A stretch of 64,000 nt of DNA from Mytilus edulis (lineage: Eukaryota; Mollusca; Bivalvia; Mytilida; Mytilidae). The notes below the pieces were generated by a model. That model searched no databases, was not told where the DNA came from, and saw only the letters and a program-made list of their open reading frames with translations. Location: NCBI RefSeq assembly GCF_963676685.1, contig NC_092356.1, positions 49,935,601 through 49,999,600 of the forward strand, read 5' to 3'. Positions 50,721-63,841 of this stretch are shown piece after piece. Positions within the stretch are counted from its first letter, which is position 1. Each line of letters starts with the position of its first letter. The position numbers and the translations under genes are program-made.

Positions 50721-52194
50721 CTTGTTTCATTCTTTAATTCTTCCAGAATTTTTTTTATTCTAGTCACTTTTTTCGCGCAGATCTTCCTTTTGCTTGCAAA
50801 TCTAACAAATCTTATCTGACATCGAAACTTCTCGATCTTTTTCTGGTTCAATCTAGTTTGGAAATTCCCTATAAATTTGTATATGGGGTGACTATGTTGT
50901 TTCCCATTATTTTGCCTCACATGTTTAAAGGTGTGTACACATGGATATTTTTGTCCGTTTGCCTTGAACCTTAATAATTCACGTTAAAATTGTATTATAT
51001 ATAGTACGTATTGCGTAATTAAGACCGTTAAAATTATTACATCGTTTTGGCATAGCAAATGGTTTTATTTGGTTAACCATAATTTGGAATATAAATAAGT
51101 TTAAAGGGATAAATATTTATAATATTTTGGCAGTTTTAAATGGAAGGGCTATGTAAACAACAGCTAATTTCGTTATGGCAACAACAAAAAAGTTTGCTAT
51201 ATACAAAAACATTTATCTATAGTACATTAGCTTTAGACTAGCAAAATACGCCCATTATACCATATATTATGGGGAGCTTAAATTATAAGATTTATGATAT
51301 TTCTTATTTATCACATTATTTCAAAAGGTTGTAAATTGAATAACACACTAAATACATAAGAAATACTTTCTACGTAAAACAAAAATGCCTGTACTAAGTC
51401 GGGGAAACGACGGTTGTTATCCATTCGTTTGATGTTTTTGAGCTTTTGATTTTGACATTTGATAAGGGACTTTCCTTTTGAATTTTCCTCGAAGTTCAGT
51501 ATTTTTCTGATTTTACTTTTTAATCCATTTGGTTCGTCTGAAGTGATTAACTTGATTTGCCGCCATCTGGAATGCTAAAGTCCTACATTAATGATGTACA
51601 TTGAATGGAGCTATTTACCAAAAGGGATCTCGAAGAATAGCCTAACTCATCCAATGATCATGTTATTTGTTAAATACGCCAGTCATACAGTTGTCGATAC
51701 TCTACAGCTTATTTTTTTCTAAATTTAGTAAACAGGTAAATCGGAAAGAAGCATGCTAACAACTCTTTTGATATAGAATGTGAAAAAGTAGTAACGTCAC
51801 AAATACGTATTTGCTCTGTTATATCTAGATATCACGCTTTCATTACATTGCATGCATCATTTGACGTCATGTTTTGTAAAGCTCAGATGATAAGCAAATA
51901 CTATACGGATGTCTTTCCGAGACAGCTTATACTGCGAAGTGACAGAAAAGATTGATGTAAAAACTAAGGAACAATCCTTTGCTGACACGGATGGTTGTTT
52001 TTTTACGGAGAGTAACAGGAACTCAGTAGTCAGCACTCCTGCTATGGAGGTTGATATCCTTGTTATGGTCATTTTCTGTGCGTTGTTGGTCATTAAATAA
52101 AAAACATTTGAAACACAAATGTATATATGTCTCCATACATAGCTGGCATTTGTATGATATAACAGTAGTTTAAAATTTGTTTTCAAGTTGGTAA

Positions 52195-52280
52195 CTCATT
52201 CCGTTTTCGAATGTTTTAATTATGAAGCCACTGCTGCGTCTTGTGTAGACAAGACCTTTGTCTGGCGTAGTAAATGATAA
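52195..52280 (+). repeat. Diverged ACGCGCGTCTGG-family copy
   Basis: GCGTCTTGTGTAGACAAGAC, TTTGTCTGGCGTAGTAAATG. The related upstream part AGTAGTCAGCACTCCTG lies at 52025. Confidence 0.45.
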
Positions 52281-52589
52281 ATAATGACAGCAATAGTTTA
52301 CCGATGTCCAAATCTCGTAAATCATTTAGAAAGAGACAAATTAAGGTACCAAAAAGTACGTAAAATCACAAAAATACTGAACTCAGAGAAAAATCTCATG
52401 ACTTCCAAAAGTCTGTTATCTTTGCTTCGATTTTGTAAAAACACTGGGTTGATTAAACTGATTTCGGACGCTTCGGGTGGTGTTACCAGTCTAGTAGCCG
52501 GTATGCTTGGGGTGACATGCAATATAATTGTTACTGAGAGTAAGAATGTGTTAATACTATTGCAAGAGGAAAGATAGTTAGAGTGTATT

Positions 52590-53040
52590 TACTGTAAAAG
52601 AGGGACGAAAGATACCAGAGGGACAGTCAAGTTCATAAATAGAAAATAAACTGGCCATGGCTAAAAATGAAAAAGACAAACAGTCAAACAATAGTACACA
52701 TGACACAACATAAAAAAAACTAAATAATTAACAACACGAACCCCACCAAAAACTAGGGGTGATCTCAGGTGCCCCGGAAGAGTAATTAGATTATGCTCCA
52801 CATGTGGCACCCGTCGTGTTGCTCAAGTTATAAAAAATCCGGTAAATAGTCTAATTCGGTAGGTCACATTTATGGAAGGGAAGGGGATTGTAGTTACGAC
52901 GTAAGGAACATATCCGATATAATCTAAGAAACGGTTATTCCATAACGGTCAACCAACTCGTGATGGCGTCCGTAAAATTTATGAAGGGATGATTTCAACT
53001 TCACCATTTGGAATTCTTGGTTTAATAGCTTCCTTGGTTA
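52590..53040 (-). mobile_element. RT C-terminus plus 3' tail, second copy
   Basis: The minus strand at 52930-53005 encodes MVKLKSSLHKFYGRHHELVD then RYGITVS, a close match to the RT C-terminal signature. The remainder matches 965-1400 (AACACGAACCCCACC, GGCACCCGTCGTGTTGCTC, TAATTCGGTAGGTCACATT). Confidence 0.7.
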
Positions 53041-53059
53041 CAATGTTGAACGCATTTAT

Positions 53060-53215
53060 CTCAACGAACTAGAGATAACGGATACAACAGATACGGATCA
53101 GTCTACCTCATATCTTGACTTATATTTAGAAATGGACAATAAGGGTCGGAAGAAAACAAAACTTTACAACTAATGAGATGATTTCAGCTTCCCAATTGTG
53201 AACTTTCCATTTTTT
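53060..53215 (+). mobile_element. RT middle fragment in opposite orientation
   Basis: Plus strand reads LNELEITDTTDTDQSTSYLD, LYLEMDNKGRKKTKLYN, two stops, DDFSFPIVNFP. This matches the segment just after YIDD in the RT at 14042-14716. Head-to-head with the fragment at 52590-53040. Confidence 0.7.
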
Positions 53216-54139
53216 TGTATGTTGATTTATTTGGCACAAAACAAATGCTAAGGTATTTGAAATGACTGACTTTATTTACAAAAACCTTACACAAAATTAC
53301 AATGAATGATTGTTATTAATTAATTTAACATAGAAAGCAAAGGGGTCATGCATTAGTTTTAAAACTTAAATTACCCTGGGTAAAAGGCTGTCAGAACATT
53401 GGACAAGCCGTGAAAAAAGTTTACAAAAACTATTTACATTTTATTGTTGTAAAAAAGTATTTCCAAAAGTGTTCACCCTCTTTGTTTTTGTGGACAACTT
53501 TGTGTATTTTTCTTGTTGTATGGTGACCCCATTAGTGCACAGATAAATTGTTTGATGTTAGAATTGGTAAAAATGAAATTAGTATTCGTTATATCAACTT
53601 TTTCCTTTATCAGCTATATTCCACAGTAAATTATTACCCAATTATCCGGCCTAAATGTTTGCTTAAGCTGATGAATAAATGTGTGAAATCTTTTTATATA
53701 TATATATATCGGAAAGAAAAATTGAAAAAGATTTAAATTAACACAAATTGTTTTTCATGTCTCACTTAGACTCATTCCAAACCATCATACTCTGCAGAAT
53801 TCTTATTTTTTTGTAACAATCAGTTTGCACTTTTTACAAGTAATAAATGGCAATTAATACAAATGGTAGATCATGCAAGTTATGTCGACCTGAACAAAGG
53901 CCAGGATATTTGGATTGCCACTGGAAATAAGGGTGGGGGTATAATTTTAGACTTACAAAAGGACAACCACGAAACTCTTAATTGGTCTCTAAGTTGCAAA
54001 AATCGTATCCTCGTCTTCACAAAGCACCGACATGGCTGTGTACTTTTAACTAAGGGTTTTTGCTGTCGAATCTAGAAAAGTCCATTTGACCATATAATAA
54101 TATGAATTTTCCTTATAAATGAAATTAGTTCATGATTTA

Positions 54140-54300
54140 TATTTGGCACAAGTTTTTGTAATTTTGGGTCTTCAAAGCTCTTCAATGATGTACTTGTTTG
54201 GCTTTATAACTATTTTGATCTGTGCATCACTGATGAATACTATGTAGACAAAACGCTCGTCTGGAGTATCAACTTATAATCCTGGTACCTTTGATAACTA
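54140..54300 (+). repeat. ACGCGCGTCTGG-family repeat copy
   Basis: GGCACAAGTTTTTGTAATTT, CTTGTTTGGCTTTATAACTA, ACAAAACGCTCGTCTGG, AATCCTGGTACCTTTGATAA. Confidence 0.75.
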
Positions 54301-54599
54301 TTTACAGAGTTTTACGTACATGTCATTTGATTTCTGGTGAATAGTTGTCTCATGGGCTAACTTACAATAACTCTTAAGTTTGATACATTATGTCAAAGAG
54401 CATCCTTATCAATTAATCTTTTATAATATTTGATTAGAATCAAAAGAATACCAATTCAATTGGTGTTTGTTGAACAAGAAGAAAAGCTGTATCCTTTCAG
54501 CACTTAACTACATTTACTTTCAAATGTTAATTCACATGTTCAAGACTTTAAGAAAGTAACAATTAATCAATCCTAGAAAACTGAATTTGTTTAAATAAG

Positions 54600-54760
54600 G
54601 TTACAAAAAAAAGTGAAATCACAAAAACACTTAACTCTCAGGAAATACAAAACAGAAAGTCCCTAATCAATTGTCAAAATCAAAAGCTCAAACACATCAA
54701 ACGAATGGATAACAACTGTCATATTCCTGACTTGGCACAGGCATTTTGTGAAAAAAACAA
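54600..54760. repeat. Dispersed repeat with CATATTCCTGACTTGGCACA
   Basis: AAAATCAAAAGCTCAAACAC, AACGAATGGATAACAACTGT; same family as 30450-31041. It marks the distal edge of the probable 3' untranslated region of the SFI1-like gene. Confidence 0.6.
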
Positions 54761-54779
54761 ACAGAAAAAAGACTATTAA

Positions 54780-56482
54780 ATTTTAAATTTTATTTTCTCT
54801 TCAATAAGTATCTCAAAAGCACCAACTTGCATACAAGTATTATGTATTGTCAGCAGTTTATCACACTGTAAACCTGCATACAATATTACATTGTATTCAT
54901 ATTGACCAATCAAATACCAATGTGCATTTAGTAAAACCTAAACATTTGAAATCTTAAAAAGCTATAAATTTCAAACTATTTCACATTTCTAGTGCATTGC
55001 AAACAATTCAAAATCATATCAAACTTTGAAATAAGTGCAGGTCATAAAACTTCACAAATTCAATTTAGAAAACAAATAAAAAAATGATTTTTATCATAAT
55101 GCATTCCATTTGATATGTTGATTTCAGTCAAAGACATTTTGATTGATGCTGAAAACTAAAACTATCTTTATAAGCTCCTTTCAGAGACATTTCCTTATAG
55201 CAATCACAAATTGTTCTCCATAAAAACCTGAATAATGCATGAAATAATAATATATGGCATATGACTATCACAAACTCAATTAATAAATAAAATAATATCT
55301 AACATAATAAATAAAATAAATTATCAAAAATTTACAAATAACATAACAAAATTTCTTTATACATTTATAATTCTAAATTTATATTTAGCAGCTATGAGCA
55401 AGTATTAAAAATATATCACAGACAAGGGGAGACAACTTTGTCCAAACTTATTTTGGCACACTATGTTAACAACTTTAAGTTGTGGTTTGTACTACTTAGC
55501 ACTTAATATCACATATTGGTACTACAATGTACTCCATTCACAATAATTCACACCTAAGGAATGTATACACAAAATCTTTTTAAAGTATCCACTTTTATTG
55601 GTAAAAGACTATTTTTTACAATAAAATTCAGCTAAAAATTTTCACCCATCATCTATAAGAGGTTTTTCATGCCTTCCTTAGAAGTTTAGCTTGTTTTATA
55701 TGGAAGAGTGCTTGTCATTATAAAATTTAATCCAGATAAAACTGGCATTTTGGATAACAATTTTAAAAACAGTAATACTAAATAATACTATTGTATTCTA
55801 AGTTTTTTCTTACATGAATCATGTAGAACCATAAACAAATTCACACTAAAACTGGTCAAGAGAGTCCATGCTAGGTTGCTCATATGTTAATTTTCAATAT
55901 CATATTTTCCCTCACTCATTTTGTAAAAAACATATCTATATCAATCAGTAGAACCTTGACCTTTCACTGAGCCAGATATTTTCTGTTCTTTTCTTATCCA
56001 CTCTTCTTTCCATTAATCAAATTCACAATGAATTAAACCTCACATATATGAAATTGGGGAGATCATTTACCACACTAAAATGTCAGTTTAAGTCTTTTTA
56101 ACCAATAGTTTGGTTTGCATTTTAATTAATTCAATTAAATTACAAAATAAATTCCAGGAATTGAAATTTATCATCTTTTAGAAATACCTATCTAGTAAAT
56201 AGTGTTCGAACAAACTGTCTATGTTTTCTATTAAGTTGAAATGTCTGCTCAAGAAACATAACTAGATTTTCAACTTATACTAATAGTTCTAGTAATTTTG
56301 TCAAACCTACGAGTCAAGTTGTCTCTTGAACTTTACATTATGTGAACATATTTATGAGATAATTGAAAATACAAGCCAGCCAGAAATGCATTTATTATTT
56401 CAATCTTATACTATTAGTTCCAGTCATCTCGTAGACTTTATGTTAAATGAACAGATTTATGAGCAGATTGAATGTACAAGCC
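54780..56482 (-). other. Probable 3' untranslated region of the SFI1-like gene
   Basis: Repeat-poor AT-rich stretch downstream of the stop codon, without splice-bounded coding segments. AATAAA on the minus strand near 54785-54795 is a candidate polyadenylation signal. Inferred from position only. Confidence 0.35.
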
Positions 56483-56489
56483 AGCCAGT

Positions 56490-56796
56490 AGTATATTAAC
56501 TATTTCCCTGGTGATTAATGTCGCCCAGCAGTGTATTAACTATTTCCCTGGTGATTAATGTCGCCCAGCAGTGTATTAACTATTTCCCTGGTGATTAATG
56601 TCGCCCAGCAATGTTTTAACTATTTTCCTGGTGATTAATGCCGGCCCTCAGTGTATTAACTATTTCCTCAGTGATTAATGTCGCCCAGCAATGTATTAAC
56701 TATTTCCCTGGTGATTAATGTCGCCCAGCAGTGTATTAACTATTTCCCTGGTGATTCATGCGGGACCTCAGTGTATTAACTATTTCCCTGGTGATT
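56490..56796. repeat. 40-bp minisatellite, about 7-8 units
   Basis: Unit GTGTATTAACTATTTCCCTG + GTGATTAATGTCGCCCAGCA, period exactly 40, with a few variant units near 56640 and 56760. It runs into the coding end of the SFI1-like gene. Confidence 0.9.
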
Positions 56797-59700
56797 GTCT
56801 CTGAATACAGGCATTGGAATCTGTGATGGTCTTGCTGAGAATGATTCTGATGATGAGCTCCTAGACATCTGCAAATGATTTAGGGATGGACTTCTTTTCA
56901 TTGCAATCTTAGACCTCTTTTTTCTCAAATACCAGTCCTTCCATGCATAAAACACCTAAAAATTTAAATAATTAAAAGCTGAATAAAGGTTAAAAAAAAA
57001 ATCAAATGATTTTGGTTAATTTTTGAAGATATGAAAATCAGAATAATATTTTTTATAATCTAAATTATTTCATTGGTTGCAATGAATAACATTGATTTCT
57101 GAGTTAAATAAAATCCGAAAATTTCACATGTGAAATAAACGTGGTTATTTCACTCTCTGACGTCATACAATAATAGGCGTTGTCAAAACTTCGATTAGGG
57201 CGGATCAAAACAAATTGTGAATGCATAGAAAAAAGATATAGTTCCTTACATGTTCTACATTAATTACTTTAAAAAAAGCCATTTGCCAATGTAATAAAAA
57301 GAATAACTAATTAAAGAATTCAAATATCGAAAAATATTCAACTCGTGACCGAACAACACTAATAATTAACTCATGCGCTACTCCCATTGGTGAATTAATG
57401 TGTTGTTCGATCACTCGTTGAATATTTTTCTCTATTTGAATTTTTCGATTAGTTATGCTATAATGAAACACAAGGAATATTAGGATTTAGACACAAAAAC
57501 ATGCATAAAATACAAATATGTTGCATTAAATAACCCTTGACAAGTAGTGCGGTGACAGAAGTGTAAAAAGTCGTCTAGATCGCGAGTTTAATCTCCCCAA
57601 ATAACACACGGCTAAAAATGGTCTTAACTTAAAGACAAATATGTCTTCTTTAGTTTTTGCCCTGTCGTCAGAATTTCGTACGGTCACTTTTTTCTAAAAA
57701 GTCGTTTTAATGACTGGTAGTATATTGGAGAGTTTCAACCCCCCTTTTTCGAAATGAAAAAATGTGTATGTGTGCTTACATTTAATTGAAATAGTTTTTC
57801 CTGAAGCTATTTTTTTTATGTCAAAATATTCTATTCAGTATTTTATTTTCTTCTAATATATAAAATTTACGCAGTTTAGACTATTTAAAATTGAGGTAAT
57901 TTTAATTGTAAATTCAGACTCAAACTTTAGTTCCTTCTTCATAGTAGAAATAAAAATTATCCCATAATATTTTAAGCATATAGTATTTGATAAAACTAAT
58001 AAGTGATAAAAATTTAGAAACCAAAATATGAAAAAAACCTTAAGAAATCGATGGAAAAAGAATGGAGTAAAAATCTTCAATTTCAACACGGAACTCAATC
58101 ACTTGCCTTCCGTCACATTTTGTGTATTAGTCAATAATTTGCTCTCAAATGATATATGAAATTACTACCTTTTTCGCTATTATATACACATATTTTCAAT
58201 TAAAGTGCACTGATATATGCCACATACTTTGTTTGTATATGTTTATATTCTATGTTTTTTCGTTATAAAACATCAAATATACTTTGTCAGAAAAGTCTTA
58301 TTGTAAAATCAAGATAATTGACGGATAGTTTCAGTAAATATTCCGTGATATGTCAAGTCCTTTGCAACTTGCTCCATTAAGTCCAAAGAAAAGACAAAAG
58401 TCGTAAAATTTTATACACTGCATAATATGCCAAAAAAAAACTCGATTGAAATTTTGAGTCAATTTACCAGTTTAGGGAAGTCGATTTTTGTATCTGCATT
58501 GCATAAAAGATTGGATGAGGTGAACATCAATATGTTTCATGCGATACCTGTTAATTTGAAGAACTCTGTGCAGGCAGTTTATCATCGTTCATGCTACAAA
58601 ACTTACACAAATAAACATATCTGTTCCCCCTTTTAGAGCGAGAAAGCTTCTAGTCTGATATTTAATGACGATCTGACTGTTGTCACTCAGTTTCGGGTAT
58701 TTGTACACGTTCTAGAATGCAGTCGTTGAACTGGAGCGCTTGACGTATATTTTGTTGCAACAAAACATTTTAGAGAGATAAAAAAATACTCAAGTTTGAA
58801 TCAGATGAGCGTATTAAAAATGTTTTATCCGTGTCAGATAAAGTTAAAGTTGAAATAGTTTCCCGTCCATCTTTTAAACTTCAAGAACTCTGTCATTTTG
58901 GTTGCATTTCAAATTATTTGCTAAAAACGAGAAAAAAAAATCCAAACCCGTGGAAGCAGATATCTCAGAACACGATACTGCCTTTACTAATTTTATTTTG
59001 GCTATTGACAACGATTTAATGGTCATTCCTCATGACATCGTTACTTGATAAATATAGATCATTTCTTCCCGCTGATTCTAATTTAAGATATTCTACATGT
59101 AAAATGCAGTCTAAACTCATTTATTTCTATAGAAATTCAGATGTCAAACAACTTCAACAAGTTCAAGGCAAATATAACATAATATTTAGTAGAAAAATAA
59201 CTATTTAAGATGCCATATAAGCTTCTATTCAATTGAAAACTGACCTCAAAACCTCAATGTCAACTGTAATAGACACAAATAACGGACATATATTTCATTC
59301 CGCTGCAAGTGTACTTAGAAAAGACATCAAAACTCTAAAGAAGACTACCCAACTTCGGATGAATTGTCTCTTCCTTCTTAATTCAGTCAATGCCTTCGTA
59401 TTTATTGCAATTCATTCTATGGTTACTCAATGAAAATGCATACAGCCAAGACTATTCTCAGGAAATGGCACCAGAGAAATTGTGGAAATGCTAAGCAATT
59501 GTTAAGGCAAACGTTTTTGTTGTACTCCTTTTCATTTAGGATTGGCTTTACAAATGTACCATGAGTTTAGTTCAAAACACCTTCTTAAAACATTGAATTC
59601 CAATGGATTTAATGCTTCTTAAAGTAAAATGCGACGCTATCTAATGTGTTGACAACCATGAAATTGAGCGAATTCAAGATAGTGTGTACGTCTCGTATAA

Positions 59701-62700
59701 TGTTTCCCCAGCATCTTTGCAGACAAGCATATGGATGTCATCACACCTTCCTAAACCCCCTTTTAGATCTCTGTTAAATCTTGGATGAATTGATAGGGAT
59801 GGTTTGAAGCTGGTATTATTAGGAACAAATGTCTTCGGACTTCCTACAATACCTTATTTGTACTTGTAAAGAAAAACTCAAAATAACGTGTTTGCTTTGA
59901 GCAGAACCTTTCATGTGCAGACCTGTGGTCATGAGTGAAATGTGTAGAAATATCAAAACATGTCTTGTGACGGTTGATGAAAATGAAGATGATGGAGATA
60001 ACGGTTAATTTGGTATAAAGCTTGTTGCACTGGTACACACGGTTCCAGTCCCGAGGTTAGGGGAGTGTTGGCGTGCCCTTAAAAAAGTTAAACCCCACCA
60101 CTATCTGTATGTGTCTGTTTCAAGTCACGAGACGGTAATGCAGTGTTTGTCGTTTGTCTTTATATACTATATTTGTTTCTTTCTTATTTATTTTGTACAT
60201 TAATCAGGCCGTTAGATTGTTTGTTTGTTTTACATTATTCATTTCGGAAATTGAAGACTATGCAGTATGAATTTTACTCATTGTTGAAGCCCGTACGGGA
60301 CCTATAATTATTTTATGTCTCATATGGTCTCATTTGGAGAGTGGTCTCATTTGCAATCATATCACATCTTCTTTTTTTTTATATATGGAATACTTTTGTA
60401 GTTTGTGGTACGTTGCAAGGGAAAAAAGGGGGGATATAGTTACAAATAGATAAAGGCAGATGTGGTGTGAGTGCCAATGAGACAACAAAACCTATAATGT
60501 AATAGATAGAGTTAAATACACAACAAAAGGTAACACTATGGTAGCAGTAATAATTGTGAGAAAAAAAACCAAAAGCAACGAGTAGTCTATAAAAAAAACC
60601 TAAAGTATCCGCAAATTCATTTTCAGGTCATATTTTACTGTAGTGTTATATGGCTTTGGTTTGATACCTCACCTACTATGATAGTTTAAAAAATAATTTT
60701 AAAGTATTGTCTTGCATGACACTTGATTTTTACCTGAAATTGATATTTTTCATAAGGTTAAGGTGCTCTAAACATTTAATAGGTTGAAAACTTGATTTTT
60801 GAAGTTTTGTTTATAAAACGTCGTTTTAGGATTTTTTTTGATAAAAAAATCTCATTGATTAAGGTTTATGTATAATAACAAACATTACTTAAGCCAAAAC
60901 AGTATCGTTTGTATTTAGGTAGAGTTTGAAATAGCAACAAATGTCAAAATTGAAACCCTCCCATTTTTTTACAAATTTTTACATATAACCTTTTACCTCA
61001 ATTTAAAAGAAATTTGACCATAATAAGTCCTGACGACAGGCATATTATTATAGTACACGATTTCCTCTTTCCAATGATATATTATGTAGGTGTGTGTTCG
61101 GTGGGGAGATTAAATTAAAAAAAAATCTGCCTTCAGTCACCGCACTAAAGATCCTGTGAATCTTAAATGAGTTAAATATTAAGCTCCATGAGATAAAAAA
61201 TGAACCCAATCAGGATTTCTGTTTCTCAAATATATGAAACATAAATGAATCATCAATGAGAATTGTAATTTTACATTTTTAGGTATGAAATAGCATAATG
61301 GAAGAGATCCCCATCAGCACCAAAAACTTCAGAATCACTCTACAGTTTTAATAAATAAAATCAGAATATATTGAGGTCATCTTAAAATTGTGGAGAGAAA
61401 GCATTTGAAAGACGAAGAAAACATATTTTTAAGGCCAAATGTAAAAAGTGTGTGTGTTCACTGTACCCCTACCTACTTAATATGTTTTGGCCATTTTTGA
61501 TAAAGCACTGTTAAAGGCACAGTGGTGCTCCCATAGACTCAAATAAAAAAAATAAAAAAAAAATCCCTACCTTCCCACCCTATTTTTTTCAGCATGTGAC
61601 AGTAAACACACATACTTTTTTGTTTGGCCTAACCATGATTAAAAAACCAATGGACTTACTGTGGATTTTAAATGTTTGGTCTCAAAATTATCTATTTTTG
61701 TCAAAGGCATTGTTTTAGCATACTCCACTCGCCATCTTCTCCATGCTGACTTCATCAAATTCTCACTTTCCTACAATGGAATAAAACTTTTTTAGAATAT
61801 AGCACAGTGCACTCATACAAGATTGCTATATGAGACAAATAAATCAAGAATAAGTCCCCAATGCACAGATGCCCCACTCACACTATACTTTTTTATGTTC
61901 AGTGGACCTTGGGACAAAACTCTAATTTGGCTTTAAAATCAGAAAGACCATATAATAGAGAACATGTGTGTTAAGTTTCAAGTTGATTGGACTTCAACTT
62001 CATCAGAAACTACCTTGACCAAAAACTTTAACCTGAAGCTGGACAGACTGACGAACAGACTGAAAAACATAATGTGTCTAGCTGGGACATCAAAAATTAC
62101 CAAAAGGCAACACAAACAATAGAAATATGTATTGGTTTTATTTGAAATACATTCAGTTCACAACATACTGCCTGCAAGGATACCACATCTCCTTATTATA
62201 AAAAAGAATAAAAAAACATCTTTCTGAATCATAGCATATATACCCTCTCTGGTATTGGTGATCCTGACATTGATGTTATTAAAAATATGGGTTTTTTTGC
62301 ATACAGATTTAGAAGTTGCTGCCAAGATTGTTTTCTTTATTTTAACAAATAATTACAGTGTTTGCCTAAAGTTTTTTTTACCTTGATCCCTCACGTTAAA
62401 AAATTTCTTTATCAAAGACTACTCTTTATAAATTACTTACCACACATTTGGCTGTGTATATCAAATCGACTCTGTACTTCCAAAGAGACCCAAATTTCTG
62501 TAGAAGTTTCTTTTTACGGTACTGTATATGATGTACAACTTTCATTTCATCCAACCAGGCTTCCATGGCTATCGAACTAAAAATACAGAATTTAATGCAA
62601 TTTTTAATAGGTTTTAAGCAACTGAGAACTTTAAAAGAAAGTCCAAAGGAATATTTAATATGAATCATGGTATTGTAGGTGGCTATCAGTCTGATCCATT

Positions 62701-63841
62701 GGCCACTAGTCTGATTCCCCAGAGTAGTAAAACTTTATTTGGACTAGTAAGTATTTGCAAAGTTTTGAATACTGGTCTTTAGATTAGCAGTTGGAAAAGA
62801 CGCTGGCACAGAATGATACATTAGAATTGATACTTAAGACCACAAATGAATCCAAAGTAAAATTATCAGTGGAATAACAAATTTTTCTTTTATAAATGAA
62901 AATTTTTGAATTTGAGTAATTGACCTCTTCACTACATACCATATCTTTCTGTTGTGATGATTAACAGCTCTGTCCATTTTCTCTTCATCTATTTTCCTTT
63001 CCATCTTTTTTCTGGTCACAAATTGTCTCCATTTCCTAACACCTCTACGAGCTAACAATAGATGATAGCATCGCCTAGCTATGACCCGGTTTAATCTCTC
63101 CCTCCATACATGTAGGGCACTGTGTACACATTCTATGTCTTTTTGTTCTGCTATCTGAACATGAAATAATTGAATGAAATATTATAGCATAGTGGTATGA
63201 AAAGTTTGGTATTTTTAACAATGAGCAAGTACTGCCTACTCTTCTATATTTACGACTGATTTTCAACATTGTTGGCAGGCCCAGGATTAGTGTTACTCAA
63301 TCTATTTTTTTCTGTGTAGTGTTTTCTGGACTATTTTTTTCTTATCTTTATCCTTTTCTTCATGGTGTTGTATGTTTTTTATCCCATTATGGTTTTGATT
63401 GTCCTCTTGGTATAATATCTTTTATCTGTTTTTGTTAGAATGCTTCATTTTAGTGCAAATGTGAGATAGTATTACAAATTCACAGGACATATCAGCCAGA
63501 AAAAAAATCCTTCAAAAAATATGTGCAAAGACAAAACAGCCAAGATTGACAATAACACTATTCACATGCATAATGTTTTATAAGAGAGATTAAAATTGGA
63601 TAGAATTATATCACTACATGTAGAAACATTGATCTGATAATTTAATATGGTCACTCTTTTTACCCATTGTTAACATACCTTTTCTGCTGTTTCAGTCAGT
63701 GAGTTGTAATAATCAAACTGACATTTCATTGACATCCACACATCACTGACCATCCGTTTATTGACCTTGCATGTCATTATCGCTCCAAGTCTCTTCAAAT
63801 GAAGTTGTCTCCTTGTATAATCACGCCAGGATCTTAGCACT
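56776..63841 (-). CDS. SFI1-like tryptophan-rich helical repeat protein, 3' part (5 exons)
   Basis: Exons on the minus strand: 63679-63841, 62940-63154, 62441-62576, 61660-61770, 56776-56955, with matching phases and GT/AG borders. The 5' part is outside the window. The protein is charged, helical and repeats a Trp-centred pattern: VLRSWRDYTRRQ, ALHVWRERLNRVIARR, GVRKWRQFVTRKKMER, AMEAWLDEMK, SLWKYRVDL, SAWRRWRVEYAKT, VFYAWKDWYLRKKRSK, with DRAVNHHNRK linkers. This spacing is that of Sfi1 repeats, which bind centrin at centrosomes and basal bodies. The C-terminus is Ser-rich and ends at TAA 56776-56778. Other Trp-rich coiled-coil proteins such as CCDC191 are possible. Confidence 0.65.
57303..57456. 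mobile_element. Palindromic MITE-like unit in the last intron of the SFI1-like gene
   Basis: Arms of about 60 bp with ATAACTAAT, AAAATATTCAAC, TCGTGACCGAACAACAC-like sequence and the inverse, centre around TCATGCGCTACTCCC. Confidence 0.55.
58427..59700 (+). pseudogene. Decayed ORF inside the 3.6-kb transposon
   Basis: Several plus-strand pieces with stops and frameshifts. The first contains VYHRSCYKTYTNKH, a Cys/His pair likely to bind metal. A later piece at about 59536-59660 reads HLGLALQMYHEFSSKHLLKT, LNSNGFNAS, stop, MRRYL. This looks like a mobile-element protein type with no name I can give. Not functional here. Confidence 0.4.
60195..60385 (+). repeat. Dispersed repeat ending CATATCACATCTTCTTTTTT
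   Basis: Same family as 42720-42913, more diverged; inside the 3.6-kb transposon. Confidence 0.6.

Larger units (their letters stand above)
57545..61147. mobile_element. 3.6-kb DNA transposon with >100-bp terminal inverted repeats
   Basis: Left end TAGTGCGGTGACAGAAG, inner blocks GTTTAATCTCCCCA, ACACAC and CCTGTCGTCAG. The right end has the inverse of each in the same order and finishes GTCACCGCACTA at 61147. AAG flanks both ends (57542-57544, 61148-61150), a possible 3-bp target duplication. It sits in the last intron of the SFI1-like gene. Superfamily not assigned. Confidence 0.65.

Noticed and set aside
57545-61147. CACTA/EnSpm transposon
   Set aside because: The ends read TAGTG...CACTA, the reverse of the CACTA...TAGTG order of that superfamily.
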